From positions 1 to 56,036 of the forward strand of contig QHYU01000148.1 of the NCBI GenBank assembly GCA_003224235.1: a stretch of 56,036 nt of DNA. The letters run 5' to 3'. Positions within the stretch are counted from its first letter, which is position 1; each line of letters starts with the position of its first letter. The notes beneath the pieces were generated by a model that did no database searches, was not told where the DNA came from, and saw only the letters and a list, made by a program, of their open reading frames with translations. This stretch comes from Acidobacteriota bacterium (GTDB taxonomy: Bacteria > Acidobacteriota > Terriglobia > Acidiferrales > UBA7541). This document shows positions 34,492-45,551 of this stretch, in pieces. Made by a program: the position numbers and the translations under genes.

Positions 34492-35745
34492 ATGAATCTC
34501 GGCATCTACGTTCAAGTTCCGTTCTGCCAGACCAAATGCACCTACTGCAACTTTCACACCGGTGTGTTTGCAAAGAGCCTGTACGAGCCTTATGTGGATG
34601 CTATCTGCCGTGAACTGGCCGACCGAGGCGCCCTCCATCGTACAGCGGGGCTCGTATGTCCCGATTCACCCAAGTCAGGGCACGGCTTCAGGCCTGCCGA
34701 TGAATCGGCCCACCCAACGCGGCCTTTAGCACGTCAGGGAGCATGCGAGGATGCTTGGTCATCGGCAGTCGTGGACACGGTTTACATCGGCGGTGGAACA
34801 CCGAGCCTGCTCGACTCCGCGGAGATAGCTCGGATTCTCGACAGGCTCCGCGCCGAGTTTACCTGCCGCTTCGAGGAAGTGACGCTGGAGGCTGACCCGG
34901 AAACCATTAGCGCGGAGAAAGCCGCCGCTTGGTTCGCCGCTGGCGTTAATCGCATCAGCATGGGAGTGCAGTCGTTTAATGACACGGAACTCGCCGCCGC
35001 CGGCCGGGCGCATCGTCGCGCCGACGTTTTCAACGCTTCGCGCCTGCTGCGCGAGGCAGGCTTCGCGAAGATCAGTTTCGACTTGATCGCCGGCCTGCCG
35101 CACCAGACCGCGGCTAGCTGGGCTGATTCACTCGAGCATCTGCTCCGCTTGCGGCCCGAGCATGCCTCCGTCTACTTGATGGAGATTGACGAAGGCAGCC
35201 GCCTGGGCAGGGAAGTACTCACCGGGGGAAGCCGCTACAGCGCCTCCGCGTTGCCCGATGACGACGCCATGGCATCCTTCTACGAGAGTGGCTGCGCGCG
35301 TCTGGCGGCCGAGGGCTACGAGCATTATGAAATCTCGAACTGGGGCCTGCCTGGCTTCCGCTCTCGGCATAACCTAAAATATTGGCGCCGCGAGCCGTAT
35401 CTGGGAATCGGCGCGGGCGCGCATTCCTATGACGGCCGGGAGCGCTGGGCCAACGCGCATGACCCTGCGGCGTACGTCGCCGCGATCAAAAAAGGCGTTT
35501 CGCCTGCTGAGCAGCGCGAGGTGGTAACTCCGCAGCAAGCACTCGAAGAGGAGCTATTCCTCGGCCTGCGTCAACTGGAAGGAATTGACCTCGCGCGCAT
35601 CGAGAAGCAGTACAATGCCGGCCTCAGGAGCCGAGTTGAAGCTTTGCGGCAGGCTGGCCTGGTGGAGTTCGACGGCACGCGGCTGCGTCTGAGCCCCGCG
35701 CGCCTCACCGTCGCGAACGAAGTTTTCGTCGAGCTGCTCGGCTAG
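34492..35745 (+). CDS. hemW: HemW-type radical SAM protein (heme chaperone family)
   Basis: This 417-residue protein starts as the family does, with LGIYVQVPFCQTKCTYCNFH; the CxxxCxxC cysteines bind the 4Fe-4S cluster. DTVYIGGGTPSLL, MGVQSFNDTELAAAGRAHRRAD, DLIAGLPHQTAASW and the HemN C-terminal region with ELFLGLRQLEGIDL follow. HemW delivers heme to respiratory proteins; older annotations call it oxygen-independent coproporphyrinogen oxidase. Unusual here is a stretch of roughly 25-40 extra residues between the first helix and DTVYIGGG (DNA about 34650-34770), encoded by a palindrome-containing insertion that keeps the frame. Confidence 0.9.
   Translation: MNLGIYVQVPFCQTKCTYCNFHTGVFAKSLYEPYVDAICRELADRGALHRTAGLVCPDSPKSGHGFRPADESAHPTRPLARQGACEDAWSSAVVDTVYIGGGTPSLLDSAEIARILDRLRAEFTCRFEEVTLEADPETISAEKAAAWFAAGVNRISMGVQSFNDTELAAAGRAHRRADVFNASRLLREAGFAKISFDLIAGLPHQTAASWADSLEHLLRLRPEHASVYLMEIDEGSRLGREVLTGGSRYSASALPDDDAMASFYESGCARLAAEGYEHYEISNWGLPGFRSRHNLKYWRREPYLGIGAGAHSYDGRERWANAHDPAAYVAAIKKGVSPAEQREVVTPQQALEEELFLGLRQLEGIDLARIEKQYNAGLRSRVEALRQAGLVEFDGTRLRLSPARLTVANEVFVELLG
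34661..34708. repeat. palindromic REP-like insert inside hemW
   Basis: CCGATTCA (34661-34668) and TGAATCGG (34701-34708) are perfect inverted repeats flanking 32 bases. Within these, GGCACGGC-TTCA-GGCCTGCC is a decayed second palindrome. The insert keeps the hemW frame open. Confidence 0.6.
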
Positions 35746-35846
35746 GTTCGTAACTCCTGGAGGTCGCAGGGCGCGGTATCCCTCAACCTTCGAGAAGCCC
35801 GGAGCCAAGTTTTTGCTGGGGACAAGTGCCGATCAGGGAGCGAAAC

Positions 35847-36932
35847 ATGCAGGGAGTCTCAGCAACGAAGTCCGCGAACGAACCGGATCCGGCGTCGAAA
35901 CCCGATGTCGCGGTGGATCTGCGCAGCGACACGGTCACCAAGCCTACGCCCGAAATGCGTCGCGCCATGGCCGAGGCTGAAGTGGGCGATGACGTTTATG
36001 GCGAAGACCCCACGGTCAATAAGCTCCAGGCCAGGGCGGCGGAGATCTTCGGGCGCGAAGCGGCTCTGTTTGTGCCCTCCGGCTCGATGGGCAATCTGAT
36101 CGCGATCAAGGTCTGGACGCATCACGGCAACGAAGTGATCTGCGAGGAGCGCGGCCACATCAATCAGTATGAGATGGCTTCCATGTCGGCCATCGCCGGA
36201 TGCATGCCGCGCACTACCCGCGCACCCGAAGGCATCCTCACCTGGGATCTGATCGCGCCCTTGATCCGCCCCAAGATCTACTACCGGGCGCAGACGGCGC
36301 TGATCTCGCTCGAAAATACGCACAACATGGCCGGCGGCACGGTCTATCCGCTCGAGGTGACGGAAGATATTTGCGACCACGCGCATGCGTCCGGACTACG
36401 TGTGCATCTGGATGGCGCACGGATCTTCAACGCGGCGGTGGCGCTGGGGCGCAGCGTCGCCGAGCTCACACGCAAATCCGACTCGGTGATGTTTTGTCTC
36501 TCGAAGGGTCTAGGAGCGCCGGTCGGCTCAATGCTCGTAGGCTCGCGCGAGTTCATCGAGAAGGCCCACATTCTCAGGAAACTCTTGGGCGGGGGGATGC
36601 GTCAGGTCGGCGTGCTGGCCGCGGCGGGCCTGGTGGCACTCGAGAGGTCGCCGCAAAACCTACACCGCGACCACCAAAACGCGCGATATCTCGCCGAAGG
36701 ACTCGCGCAGATTCCAGGCATTGGGATCGATCCGAAAAAGGTGCAGACCAACATCGTCATCTTCGACGTGCGCGGCACGGGCCGCATCGCCGGGGAAATC
36801 AGCGCCGCGTTGGGCCAACGCAAGGTCCTGGCGGGCGCCACCGACCAGTATGCCATCCGCATGGTCACGCACTACGATGTAGATCGCTCCGGCATCGACC
36901 GCGCTCTCGCCACTCTCCGCTCAATCGTTTGA
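35847..36932 (+). CDS. ltaE: low-specificity L-threonine aldolase
   Basis: This 361-residue PLP enzyme cleaves threonine or allo-threonine to glycine and acetaldehyde. It has [81 protein letters not shown] and the PLP lysine in [17 protein letters not shown], all in family order. ATG 35847 has AGGGAG seven bases upstream; a GTG 21 bases earlier is possible. It lies alone, between hemW and a peptidase gene. Confidence 0.94.
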   Translation: MQGVSATKSANEPDPASKPDVAVDLRSDTVTKPTPEMRRAMAEAEVGDDVYGEDPTVNKLQARAAEIFGREAALFVPSGSMGNLIAIKVWTHHGNEVICEERGHINQYEMASMSAIAGCMPRTTRAPEGILTWDLIAPLIRPKIYYRAQTALISLENTHNMAGGTVYPLEVTEDICDHAHASGLRVHLDGARIFNAAVALGRSVAELTRKSDSVMFCLSKGLGAPVGSMLVGSREFIEKAHILRKLLGGGMRQVGVLAAAGLVALERSPQNLHRDHQNARYLAEGLAQIPGIGIDPKKVQTNIVIFDVRGTGRIAGEISAALGQRKVLAGATDQYAIRMVTHYDVDRSGIDRALATLRSIV

Positions 36933-37079
36933 GCATTTTTAGAACCGAGCCTGGCCCGTGGCTCTCTCGGTTCAACACTCCCCCCAAAAAAGTTGCGTGG
37001 CGACTGTGTATACTTGGCGGGCCATCAAGTCCTCTTCAGCGGTCGATGGATTAGGAATCGCCACGAAGGAGAGCTGCTG

Positions 37080-38960
<1,881 letters not shown>

Positions 38961-39259
38961 GAGAGGCATTCTGCCTGTTCACCTGCCAGCAAGCTGGGCC
39001 GCGCGCCTCTTAACACATCAGAATAATAAGGCCGCCATTTCCGCAACGGTTTGCCGGAACCTCAGCGCCAATTGGATCTCCGGATAGCTCGCAACAGGCG
39101 ACTGGAACCGATCGGCGCGAGTGTCGAACCCAGGCGGAGTGGGAATACTCGACCCCTAATCCATACGCACGAGCCGTTTCCGTCGTTTTCGGCCGCGCTG
39201 CGCGGCTGTGGTATAAGTTTATGTTTGACGGTGAATAATCCGCTTCACCCGAGGTCGCA

Positions 39260-40408
39260 TTGGACTTCTCCCTAACTGACGAACAGCAACAGCTCCGCCG
39301 CACGGTTCGAGAATTTGCCGAAACCGAAATTGCCCCGCACGTGATGGAGTGGGACGAAGCGTCCCATTTTCCCTCGGAGATCATTCCCAAGCTGGGCGAA
39401 ATGGGCCTGCTGGGGGTCATCTTTCCAGAGAAATATGGTGGCGCAGGCCTGGGCTACATCGAGTACGTCATCGCCATCGAAGAGCTATCGCGCGTGGATG
39501 GCTCGGCCGGCATCATTGTCGCCGCGCACAATTCGCTGTGCACCAACCATATCTACAGATTCGGTAGTGAGGAACAGCGGCAGAAGTACGTGGTGCCGCT
39601 GGCGCAGGGGAAGAAGCTCGGCTGCTGGTCGCTCACCGAACCCCAGGCCGGTTCCGACGCTGGGGGAACGCGTTCGGTCGCCGTGAAGCGCGGCAACTGC
39701 TGGGTACTCAACGGCGCCAAGACATTCACCACCAACGGCCACTACGCCGATGTCTGCGTGGCGATGGCCGTCACGGAGAAATCGAAAGGCTCGCACGGAA
39801 TCTCGGCATTCATCCTCGAGAAGGGTATGCCCGGCTTCCGGCCCGGGAAGAAGGAAAACAAGCTCGGCCTTCGCGCCAGTGACACTTCCGAAGTGGTCTT
39901 CAGCGATTGTTGCATCCCGGTCGCAAATCTGCTCGGCCAGGAGGGCGAAGGATTCATCAACAGCCTGCAAGTGCTGGACGGCGGGCGCATTTCGATCGCT
40001 GCCCTCGGTCTGGGAATGGCGCAGGGCGCCTACGAAGCGGCGGTGAAATACGCCAAAGAGCGCAAGCAGTTCGGCAAAAGCATCAGCGAGTTTCAGGCCA
40101 TCCAATTCAAGCTTGCCGATATGGCCACGCAGATTGAAGCGGCGCGCTTGCTGGTGTATCACGCCGCGTGGCTTGCCGACCGCAAAGACGTCCGCTTCAC
40201 CAAGGAATCGAGCATGGCCAAGCTCTACACCAGCGAGGTGGCGGTACGCGTGGCCAACGAGGCGGTCCAGGTCTTCGGCGGCTACGGCTTCGTGAAAGAC
40301 TACCCGGCCGAGAAGTACTATCGGGACGTCAAGCTGTGCACCATCGGCGAAGGCACCAGCGAAATCCAGCGACTGGTCATCGCCCGGCAAATCCTCGGCA
40401 AGAAATAG
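39260..40408 (+). CDS. acyl-CoA dehydrogenase
   Basis: This 382-residue FAD enzyme oxidises acyl-CoA to the 2-enoyl-CoA and feeds electrons to ETF. It has [35 protein letters not shown]-type FAD/substrate block (here [15 protein letters not shown]), [40 protein letters not shown], and the catalytic Glu near [19 protein letters not shown]. It fits short- or branched-chain types. The start is a TTG at 39260 with GAGG just upstream. A CCCGC-CAG-GCGGG hairpin at 40452-40464 follows the stop codon. Confidence 0.93.
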   Translation: MDFSLTDEQQQLRRTVREFAETEIAPHVMEWDEASHFPSEIIPKLGEMGLLGVIFPEKYGGAGLGYIEYVIAIEELSRVDGSAGIIVAAHNSLCTNHIYRFGSEEQRQKYVVPLAQGKKLGCWSLTEPQAGSDAGGTRSVAVKRGNCWVLNGAKTFTTNGHYADVCVAMAVTEKSKGSHGISAFILEKGMPGFRPGKKENKLGLRASDTSEVVFSDCCIPVANLLGQEGEGFINSLQVLDGGRISIAALGLGMAQGAYEAAVKYAKERKQFGKSISEFQAIQFKLADMATQIEAARLLVYHAAWLADRKDVRFTKESSMAKLYTSEVAVRVANEAVQVFGGYGFVKDYPAEKYYRDVKLCTIGEGTSEIQRLVIARQILGKK

Positions 40409-40570
40409 GGAAAAGATGTTCGGGGGCCCGTCCTTAGGTGTCGAGCTTGATCCCGCCAGGCGGGGCCGAACTTTGACGTCATGTTTGGTTCGTTCTGCTG
40501 ATTCCGCCCCTCGACTTGCCGCTTATGCGATAGCAGGATAGCATTCAGGCGGTGGCGCTTTGTTTTCCGT

Positions 40571-40632
40571 GCTCACTTTCCGATTTGTGTTTCCATCTGG
40601 GTCCATCTGTGTTTATCTGTGGCTCTAAGCTT
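40571..40632 (+). repeat. pyrimidine-rich dispersed intergenic repeat upstream of meaB
   Basis: The stretch contains TTTCCATCTGGGTCCATCTG and TGTTTATCTGTGGCTCTAAG, a CATCTGTG-type repeat ending close to the meaB ATG. It is related in composition and position to the repeats at 25141, 43661 and 45461. Confidence 0.45.
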
Positions 40633-40639
40633 CTCCTTT

Positions 40640-41596
40640 ATGGGCGTCGCTGTTGACAACTGGGCCGACCAGGTTCGCGCCGGTGACGTCCGCGCGATCT
40701 CGCGCGCCATTACCGCCATCGAAAACCGCGACCCGCGAGCCGTCGAGATCCTGCGAAGCCTTTTTCCTTCGACCGGACAAGCCTATTTGACCGGCATCAC
40801 TGGGGCTCCCGGTACGGGCAAAAGCACGCTGGTGGATCGTTTGGCCGCCTTCTACCGGAAGCAGCAGCAGACTGTCGGCATCATCGCCGTCGATCCCACC
40901 AGCCCGTTCACCGGCGGCGCGATTTTGGGTGACCGCATCCGGATGCAGAGTCACGCCACCGATGCTGGCATCTACATCCGTTCGATGGCCACGCGCGGCT
41001 TCCTGGGTGGCCTGGCGAGCGCCACGGGCGACGTCGCGCTGCTGCTGGATGCAGCGGGCAAGCAAATCGTGCTCATCGAAACGGTCGGAGTCGGGCAGGA
41101 TGAAATTGACATCGTGCGGCTGGCCGACTGCACGGTGGTGGTGCTGGTGCCGGGGCTCGGCGACGACGTGCAGAATATGAAGGCCGGCCTGATGGAAATC
41201 GCAGACATCTTCGTGCTGAATAAGTCTGACCGCGAGGGCGTGGATCGCCTCGAACAACAGCTCCAGGCCATGCTGCAAATTGTGCCCGTGCGCGATGGGT
41301 GGAAACCTCCTGTGGTTCGCACCGTAGCCAGCGAGAATAAGGGCATCGAAGCGCTGGCGGCGGCGATTGCTGATTTCCGCGGCCATTTCCAGCACACCCG
41401 CGAACGCCACTCCAAGAAGATTGAGCACTGGAAGCAGCGACTGGTCGAGCTGCTCGAAGCGCGCTTGCTCGAGCGCGTGCTGGGTAGCCCGCAAGGGGAG
41501 AAGACGCTACACGCCCTGGCCCAGGAAGTAGCCGAGCGTAAGAAAGATCCATATGCAGCGGTCAGCGAATTGCTGGCCCGCGCAGGTCTCGAGTGA
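40640..41596 (+). CDS. meaB: MeaB/ArgK-type G3E GTPase
   Basis: This 318-residue GTPase protects and reloads methylmalonyl-CoA mutase with its B12 cofactor. The P-loop is GAPGTGKST, then VDPTSPFTGGAILGDRIRM, IRSMATRGFLGGLA, LIETVGVGQDEIDI and the base-specificity motif NKSD. The mutase genes are not adjacent; an acyl-CoA dehydrogenase lies upstream, which fits propionate or branched-chain catabolism. I prefer ATG 40640; an in-frame GTG 21 bases earlier lies inside the pyrimidine-rich repeat. Confidence 0.93.
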   Translation: MGVAVDNWADQVRAGDVRAISRAITAIENRDPRAVEILRSLFPSTGQAYLTGITGAPGTGKSTLVDRLAAFYRKQQQTVGIIAVDPTSPFTGGAILGDRIRMQSHATDAGIYIRSMATRGFLGGLASATGDVALLLDAAGKQIVLIETVGVGQDEIDIVRLADCTVVVLVPGLGDDVQNMKAGLMEIADIFVLNKSDREGVDRLEQQLQAMLQIVPVRDGWKPPVVRTVASENKGIEALAAAIADFRGHFQHTRERHSKKIEHWKQRLVELLEARLLERVLGSPQGEKTLHALAQEVAERKKDPYAAVSELLARAGLE

Positions 41597-41807
41597 AAAA
41601 TGGGCCAGGGCCTTTGGGTGGTTCCGAGCCTGCCGCCGCGGGCTCGGGATGACAGCTCGCCAGGTGAACACGCTGGAGATGAATTGGAGTTGAGGGGCGC
41701 CGCACACCGAGATCGTAGGGGCATGGCATGCCAGGCCCAACAACCTTGTTACCCTTCGCCGAGAAAGCGAGGGACAGATAAGTCCGGCCGTTGAGGGGAA
41801 GCCGAAG

Positions 41808-42716
41808 ATGGCGCGAGCGAAATCGAGCGCGAGAAGGACCGCGAATAAGGCCAAGCATCCCATCCGCATCGGCATCATCGGCGGCAGCGGGCTCTATGCG
41901 ATGCCCGGCCTGGCCGAGGCGCGCGAGGTGCGCATCAAGACACCGTTTGGTGACCCCTCAGACGCTTTCGCGGTGGGCACCCTGGAAGGGTGGCGCGTGG
42001 CGTTTCTCGCGCGGCACGGGCGCGGCCACCGATTCCTGCCCAGCGAAATCAACTATCGCGCCAACATCTACGCCATGAAGCTGCTGGGTGTGGAGCGCAT
42101 CATCTCAGTCAGCGCGGTCGGCTCGCTCAAAGAAGAGTTGGCTCCGATGGATTTCCTCATCCCCGACCAGTTCTACGACCGCACCAAGCTGCGCGTGTCC
42201 ACTTTTTTCGGCGGGGGCGTAGCGGCCCACGTGACCTTTGACAAGCCCACCTGCGCCGAGCTCTCAAGCCTGCTGGCCGAAGCCTGCGACCGCGCCGGTG
42301 TCAAGGTCCACCGCAACGGCACGTACGTCTGCATGGAAGGGCCGCAGTTCTCAACCCTCGCCGAAGCGCACGTGCACCGGCAACTGCGCTTCGACGTCAT
42401 CGGCATGACCAACGTCACTGAGGCCAAGCTCGCGCGCGAGGCCGAGATCTGTTACGCCACCGTCGCCATGATCACCGATTACGACTGCTGGTATCCCGGA
42501 CATGATTCGGTCACTGTAGCCGAGGTCATGAACAACTTGAACCGCAATACCGAAAACGCGCAAAACGTTATTCGCGAGGCCTTGCGCGCCATGCCTGCCG
42601 CGCGGGCCTGCAAATGCGGCTCGGCCCTGGCGCACGCCATCATCACCGATCGCGCCCGCATCCCTGCCCCGGCCCGCAAGCGCCTGGCGGCTATCGCGGG
42701 CAAGTATCTGGCCTGA
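41808..42716 (+). CDS. mtnP: S-methyl-5'-thioadenosine phosphorylase
   Basis: This 302-residue purine phosphorylase splits methylthioadenosine into adenine and methylthioribose-1-phosphate. Marks are RIGIIGGSGLYAM, FLARHGRGHRFLPSEINYRA, ISVSAVGSLKEELAPMDFL, GTYVCMEGPQFSTLAEA and GMTNVTEAKLAREAEICYA. The N-terminal twenty residues are basic and extra. ATG 41808 follows GAGGGGAA. A PfkB-family kinase gene starts 11 bases after the stop, so both are probably one transcript in purine or methylthioadenosine salvage. Confidence 0.93.
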   Translation: MARAKSSARRTANKAKHPIRIGIIGGSGLYAMPGLAEAREVRIKTPFGDPSDAFAVGTLEGWRVAFLARHGRGHRFLPSEINYRANIYAMKLLGVERIISVSAVGSLKEELAPMDFLIPDQFYDRTKLRVSTFFGGGVAAHVTFDKPTCAELSSLLAEACDRAGVKVHRNGTYVCMEGPQFSTLAEAHVHRQLRFDVIGMTNVTEAKLAREAEICYATVAMITDYDCWYPGHDSVTVAEVMNNLNRNTENAQNVIREALRAMPAARACKCGSALAHAIITDRARIPAPARKRLAAIAGKYLA

Positions 42717-42727
42717 GGGATCCCGGC

Positions 42728-43636
42728 ATGTCTCTCCTCGTCGTTGGGTCGGTCGCGTTCGACGCGCTCGAAACTCCATTTGGCAAAGTTGCGCGGGCGC
42801 TCGGAGGCGCAGCAACGTACTGCTCGGTCGCGGCCAGCTTCTTCACCGGCGTGAACCTGGTCGGCGTAGTGGGTGACGACTTCACCGAGAAAGACGCGTC
42901 CATCTTTCGCGGCCGGCACATCGACCTCACCGGGCTGGAGCGCGCGCGGGGGAAAACTTTCTTCTGGGCGGGCCGCTACACCGACAACCTGAACGACCGC
43001 GTGACGCTGGCTACGGAGTTGAACGTCTTCGCCACGTTCAATCCCAAGCTGCCCCCGGCGTACCGCCATTCTCCTTACATTTTTCTCGCCAACATCGACC
43101 CCAAGCTGCAGCGCTCGGTCCTCTCACAGGTAAGCCGCCGGCCGAAACTCGTGGCGCTCGATACCATGAATTACTGGATCGAGCGGACGCCGGCCGAGTT
43201 GCGCGAAACCCTTCGGCACACCCAAGTGCTGATGATCAACGACGCCGAGACTCGCCAACTCTCGAGCCAGCACAACCTGCTCCGCGCCGCCAAGCACATT
43301 TTCAAGCTTGGCCCGCGCACGCTGGTGATCAAGCGCGGCGAGCACGGGGCCATGATGGTGCATGACAACTCCGTTTTCTCCGTGCCTGGGTATCCGCTCG
43401 AGGAGGTTCACGATCCCACCGGCGCGGGCGATAGCTTCGCCGGTGGTTTCATGGGCTGCCTGGCCAGCGCAGGCAGCACCAGCGACGCAGCGCTGCGCCG
43501 CGCCATCGTCTATGGATCGGTGATGGGCAGCTTCACGGTCGAGCGGTTTGGGCTGGACCGCTTGCGCACGCTCACCCGGCGCGAAATCACCGCCCGCGCG
43601 CGCCATTTCCGGCGCCTGACCCAGTTTCGCCTTTAG
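42728..43636 (+). CDS. PfkB-family sugar or nucleoside kinase
   Basis: This 302-residue ribokinase-like kinase has an opening LLVVGSVAFDALETPFGK, the di-glycine hinge ALGGAATYCSVAASFF, and the anion-hole motif HDPTGAGDSFAGGFMGCLAS with the catalytic Asp. The substrate is unknown. Its position directly behind mtnP suggests a nucleoside, such as adenosine, or a ribose derivative. ATG 42728 follows the GAGGGAT that overlaps the mtnP stop. Confidence 0.88.
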   Translation: MSLLVVGSVAFDALETPFGKVARALGGAATYCSVAASFFTGVNLVGVVGDDFTEKDASIFRGRHIDLTGLERARGKTFFWAGRYTDNLNDRVTLATELNVFATFNPKLPPAYRHSPYIFLANIDPKLQRSVLSQVSRRPKLVALDTMNYWIERTPAELRETLRHTQVLMINDAETRQLSSQHNLLRAAKHIFKLGPRTLVIKRGEHGAMMVHDNSVFSVPGYPLEEVHDPTGAGDSFAGGFMGCLASAGSTSDAALRRAIVYGSVMGSFTVERFGLDRLRTLTRREITARARHFRRLTQFRL

Positions 43637-43738
43637 TGTCGCAGCGCCCCGGGGCAGTCTCTCGCTTCTATGTGCCCTCCGGGGTCTCTGTGCTCTCCGT
43701 CTTGGGAGGGCTAGATCTTCGCTGTAGTAGAATCCGTT

Positions 43739-44431
43739 ATGGTTCACCGCGAGGGCTTTATGCATCTCGATCCGATGATGAAAAGCGTCCTGCTGAAGCT
43801 TCTGCTCGCCGCCGTGCTGGGGGGACTGGTAGGGTTCGAGCGCCTAATCCGTCGCAAGCCCGCTGGCCTGCGCACCAGCATGTTCATTTGTCTGGGTTCG
43901 GCGCTGTTCACTATATTGTCGGACGAAATTGCTCAACGCTTCCACGACACTGGTGGCTCCCGCATCGTCTCCAACCTCATCCCGGGGATCGGTTTTCTGG
44001 GCGCCGGGGCCATTATCCGCGAGCGTGGCTCAGTGACGGGTCTGACCACCGCCGCCACGATATTCATTTTGGCTGGCGTGGGCATGGCCGTGGGCGGAGG
44101 GCTCTACTGGATGGCGATTTTCACCGTCGTGCTGGTTCTGATGGCGCTAGTCGGGCTCGGGTGGCTTGAAGGCCGGTTGGGGATCTTGACCCGGATGATG
44201 ACCTTCCGCTTGACCACAGCGCGACTTGACGAGGTGCTGGCGCGCACGCAAGCGGTTCTATCGGAGATGAAAGTCGCCATGCAGCACCTCCAGGTCCTCC
44301 CGGTCGGCACCCAGTTCGTCCTGGAGTTCGATGCCGCGGTCAGTCGTACGCTGCAGCAACAGATCATGGAGAAGTTGAGCGGGCTCGATGCACGCTGCGA
44401 AGTCCTGCCGCTCGACAGCCAGCGTGAATAG
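43739..44431 (+). CDS. MgtC/SapB-family membrane protein
   Basis: This 230-residue protein has four or five N-terminal membrane segments with the family motif LGGLVGFERLIRRKPAGLRT, FICLGSALFTILS and GIGFLGAGAIIRERGSVTGL followed by TTAATIFILAGVGMAVG. A C-terminal soluble ACT-like domain starts at about residue 150. MgtC proteins help growth at low magnesium and modulate F1Fo ATPase; the role of other members is less clear. TAGAAT at 43728-43733 ends five bases before ATG 43739, a leaderless-type start; a later in-frame ATG (residue 8) is an alternative. Confidence 0.9.
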   Translation: MVHREGFMHLDPMMKSVLLKLLLAAVLGGLVGFERLIRRKPAGLRTSMFICLGSALFTILSDEIAQRFHDTGGSRIVSNLIPGIGFLGAGAIIRERGSVTGLTTAATIFILAGVGMAVGGGLYWMAIFTVVLVLMALVGLGWLEGRLGILTRMMTFRLTTARLDEVLARTQAVLSEMKVAMQHLQVLPVGTQFVLEFDAAVSRTLQQQIMEKLSGLDARCEVLPLDSQRE

Positions 44432-44479
44432 CTGTCTGAACACCCGGGCTGCTTGCACAATGTATACTCGCCCCCACTG

Positions 44480-45418
44480 ATGCGCAAACCCACCAAGCCG
44501 CCCGCCCTTTTTCCGGGCTGCAAGGTCATCGTGGTTTCGCCGGCCTCACCAGCGGATCCCGCGCGGCTCGAGCGCGGCTGCCATGAGCTCATCCGGCTGG
44601 GCTATAAGCCGCGGCTCGAGACATCGGGGACAGACCCAGTCGGCTATTTCTCAGGATCGATCGATAACCGCCGGACAGAGCTGGTCGAAGCTCTGCAGGT
44701 CGAGGATGGTGGCGCGGCCTTCTGCGCTCGTGGCGGGTACGGCTCGAATTATCTTTTGGACGTTCTCGACCTCCGGCGGCTGTCCCGCCCTCGAATCCTG
44801 CTAGGTTACAGCGACATCACTTCGCTCGAAATCTTGCTTTGGCAGAAGCTGGGCTGGGTGACATTCTATGGTCCGATGGTTGCGGCGGGGTTTGATGCGG
44901 GCGCCGATGTTGCCGGCGGCTACGACGCGCAATCCTTTTCGCGGGCGATGACACAGGCGGAGAGCGGCTGGATGCTCGATTTGCGGGGCGCAAGCTTCAA
45001 TGCGGGAGTCGCGGAGGGTGTGCTGCTTGGCGGCTGCATGACATTGGTCGAAACCTCCCTCGGCACCCCGTGGGAACTGGACACAAGCGGCGCCATCTTG
45101 CTCCTAGAGGACCGGGGGATGAAGCCCTATCAAGTCGACCGGGCGCTGATGCACCTCAAGCAAGCAGGAAAATTGAAAAACGTGCGCGGAATAATCCTTG
45201 GGGAATTCCCTGAAAGCGAGCCGCCTATCGCCGGCGGGCCAACCGTGCGGGAAGTTTGCCAGCGCATCCTGGGCGAGCTTGGCGTGCCGCTGGTCTGGGG
45301 CGCCCCCGTCGGCCACACGTCTCGGCCTGTGTTGACGCTGCCCCTGGGGGTACGTGCGCGCCTCCGCGCCTCCGGCGCGGGCCAACTCGAGATCCTGGAG
45401 CCTGCCGTCACCCCATGA
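44480..45418 (+). CDS. ldcA: LD-carboxypeptidase (peptidase S66)
   Basis: This 312-residue cytosolic serine peptidase removes the terminal D-Ala from recycled murein tetrapeptides. The nucleophile Ser lies in CARGGYGSNYLLDVLD. The N-terminal VIVVSPASPADPARLERG, LLGYSDITSLEILLW and the C-terminal GAPVGHTSRPVLTLPLGV are family marks. The mpl gene downstream uses the tripeptide product, so the two form a recycling pair. TATACT at 44463-44468 ends 11 bases before ATG 44480. Confidence 0.92.
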   Translation: MRKPTKPPALFPGCKVIVVSPASPADPARLERGCHELIRLGYKPRLETSGTDPVGYFSGSIDNRRTELVEALQVEDGGAAFCARGGYGSNYLLDVLDLRRLSRPRILLGYSDITSLEILLWQKLGWVTFYGPMVAAGFDAGADVAGGYDAQSFSRAMTQAESGWMLDLRGASFNAGVAEGVLLGGCMTLVETSLGTPWELDTSGAILLLEDRGMKPYQVDRALMHLKQAGKLKNVRGIILGEFPESEPPIAGGPTVREVCQRILGELGVPLVWGAPVGHTSRPVLTLPLGVRARLRASGAGQLEILEPAVTP

Positions 45419-45460
45419 TCCACTCCGCGTGCCCCCCATTCGATTCCGGAACTCGTCTTT

Positions 45461-45508
45461 CTCTACGCCCTTTCTGCCTTTGTGCCCTCTACGTTAAGCT
45501 TTTTCCCC
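45461..45508 (+). repeat. pyrimidine-rich dispersed intergenic repeat upstream of mpl
   Basis: Contains TTTCTCTACGCCCTTTCTGC and CTTTGTGCCCTCTACGTTAA, of the same type as the strings upstream of the DapA-like, meaB and mgtC genes. Confidence 0.45.
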
Positions 45509-45551
45509 TTAATCCCGATCAACAGCGGAGCGTAAAATTGGAAAAACAACC

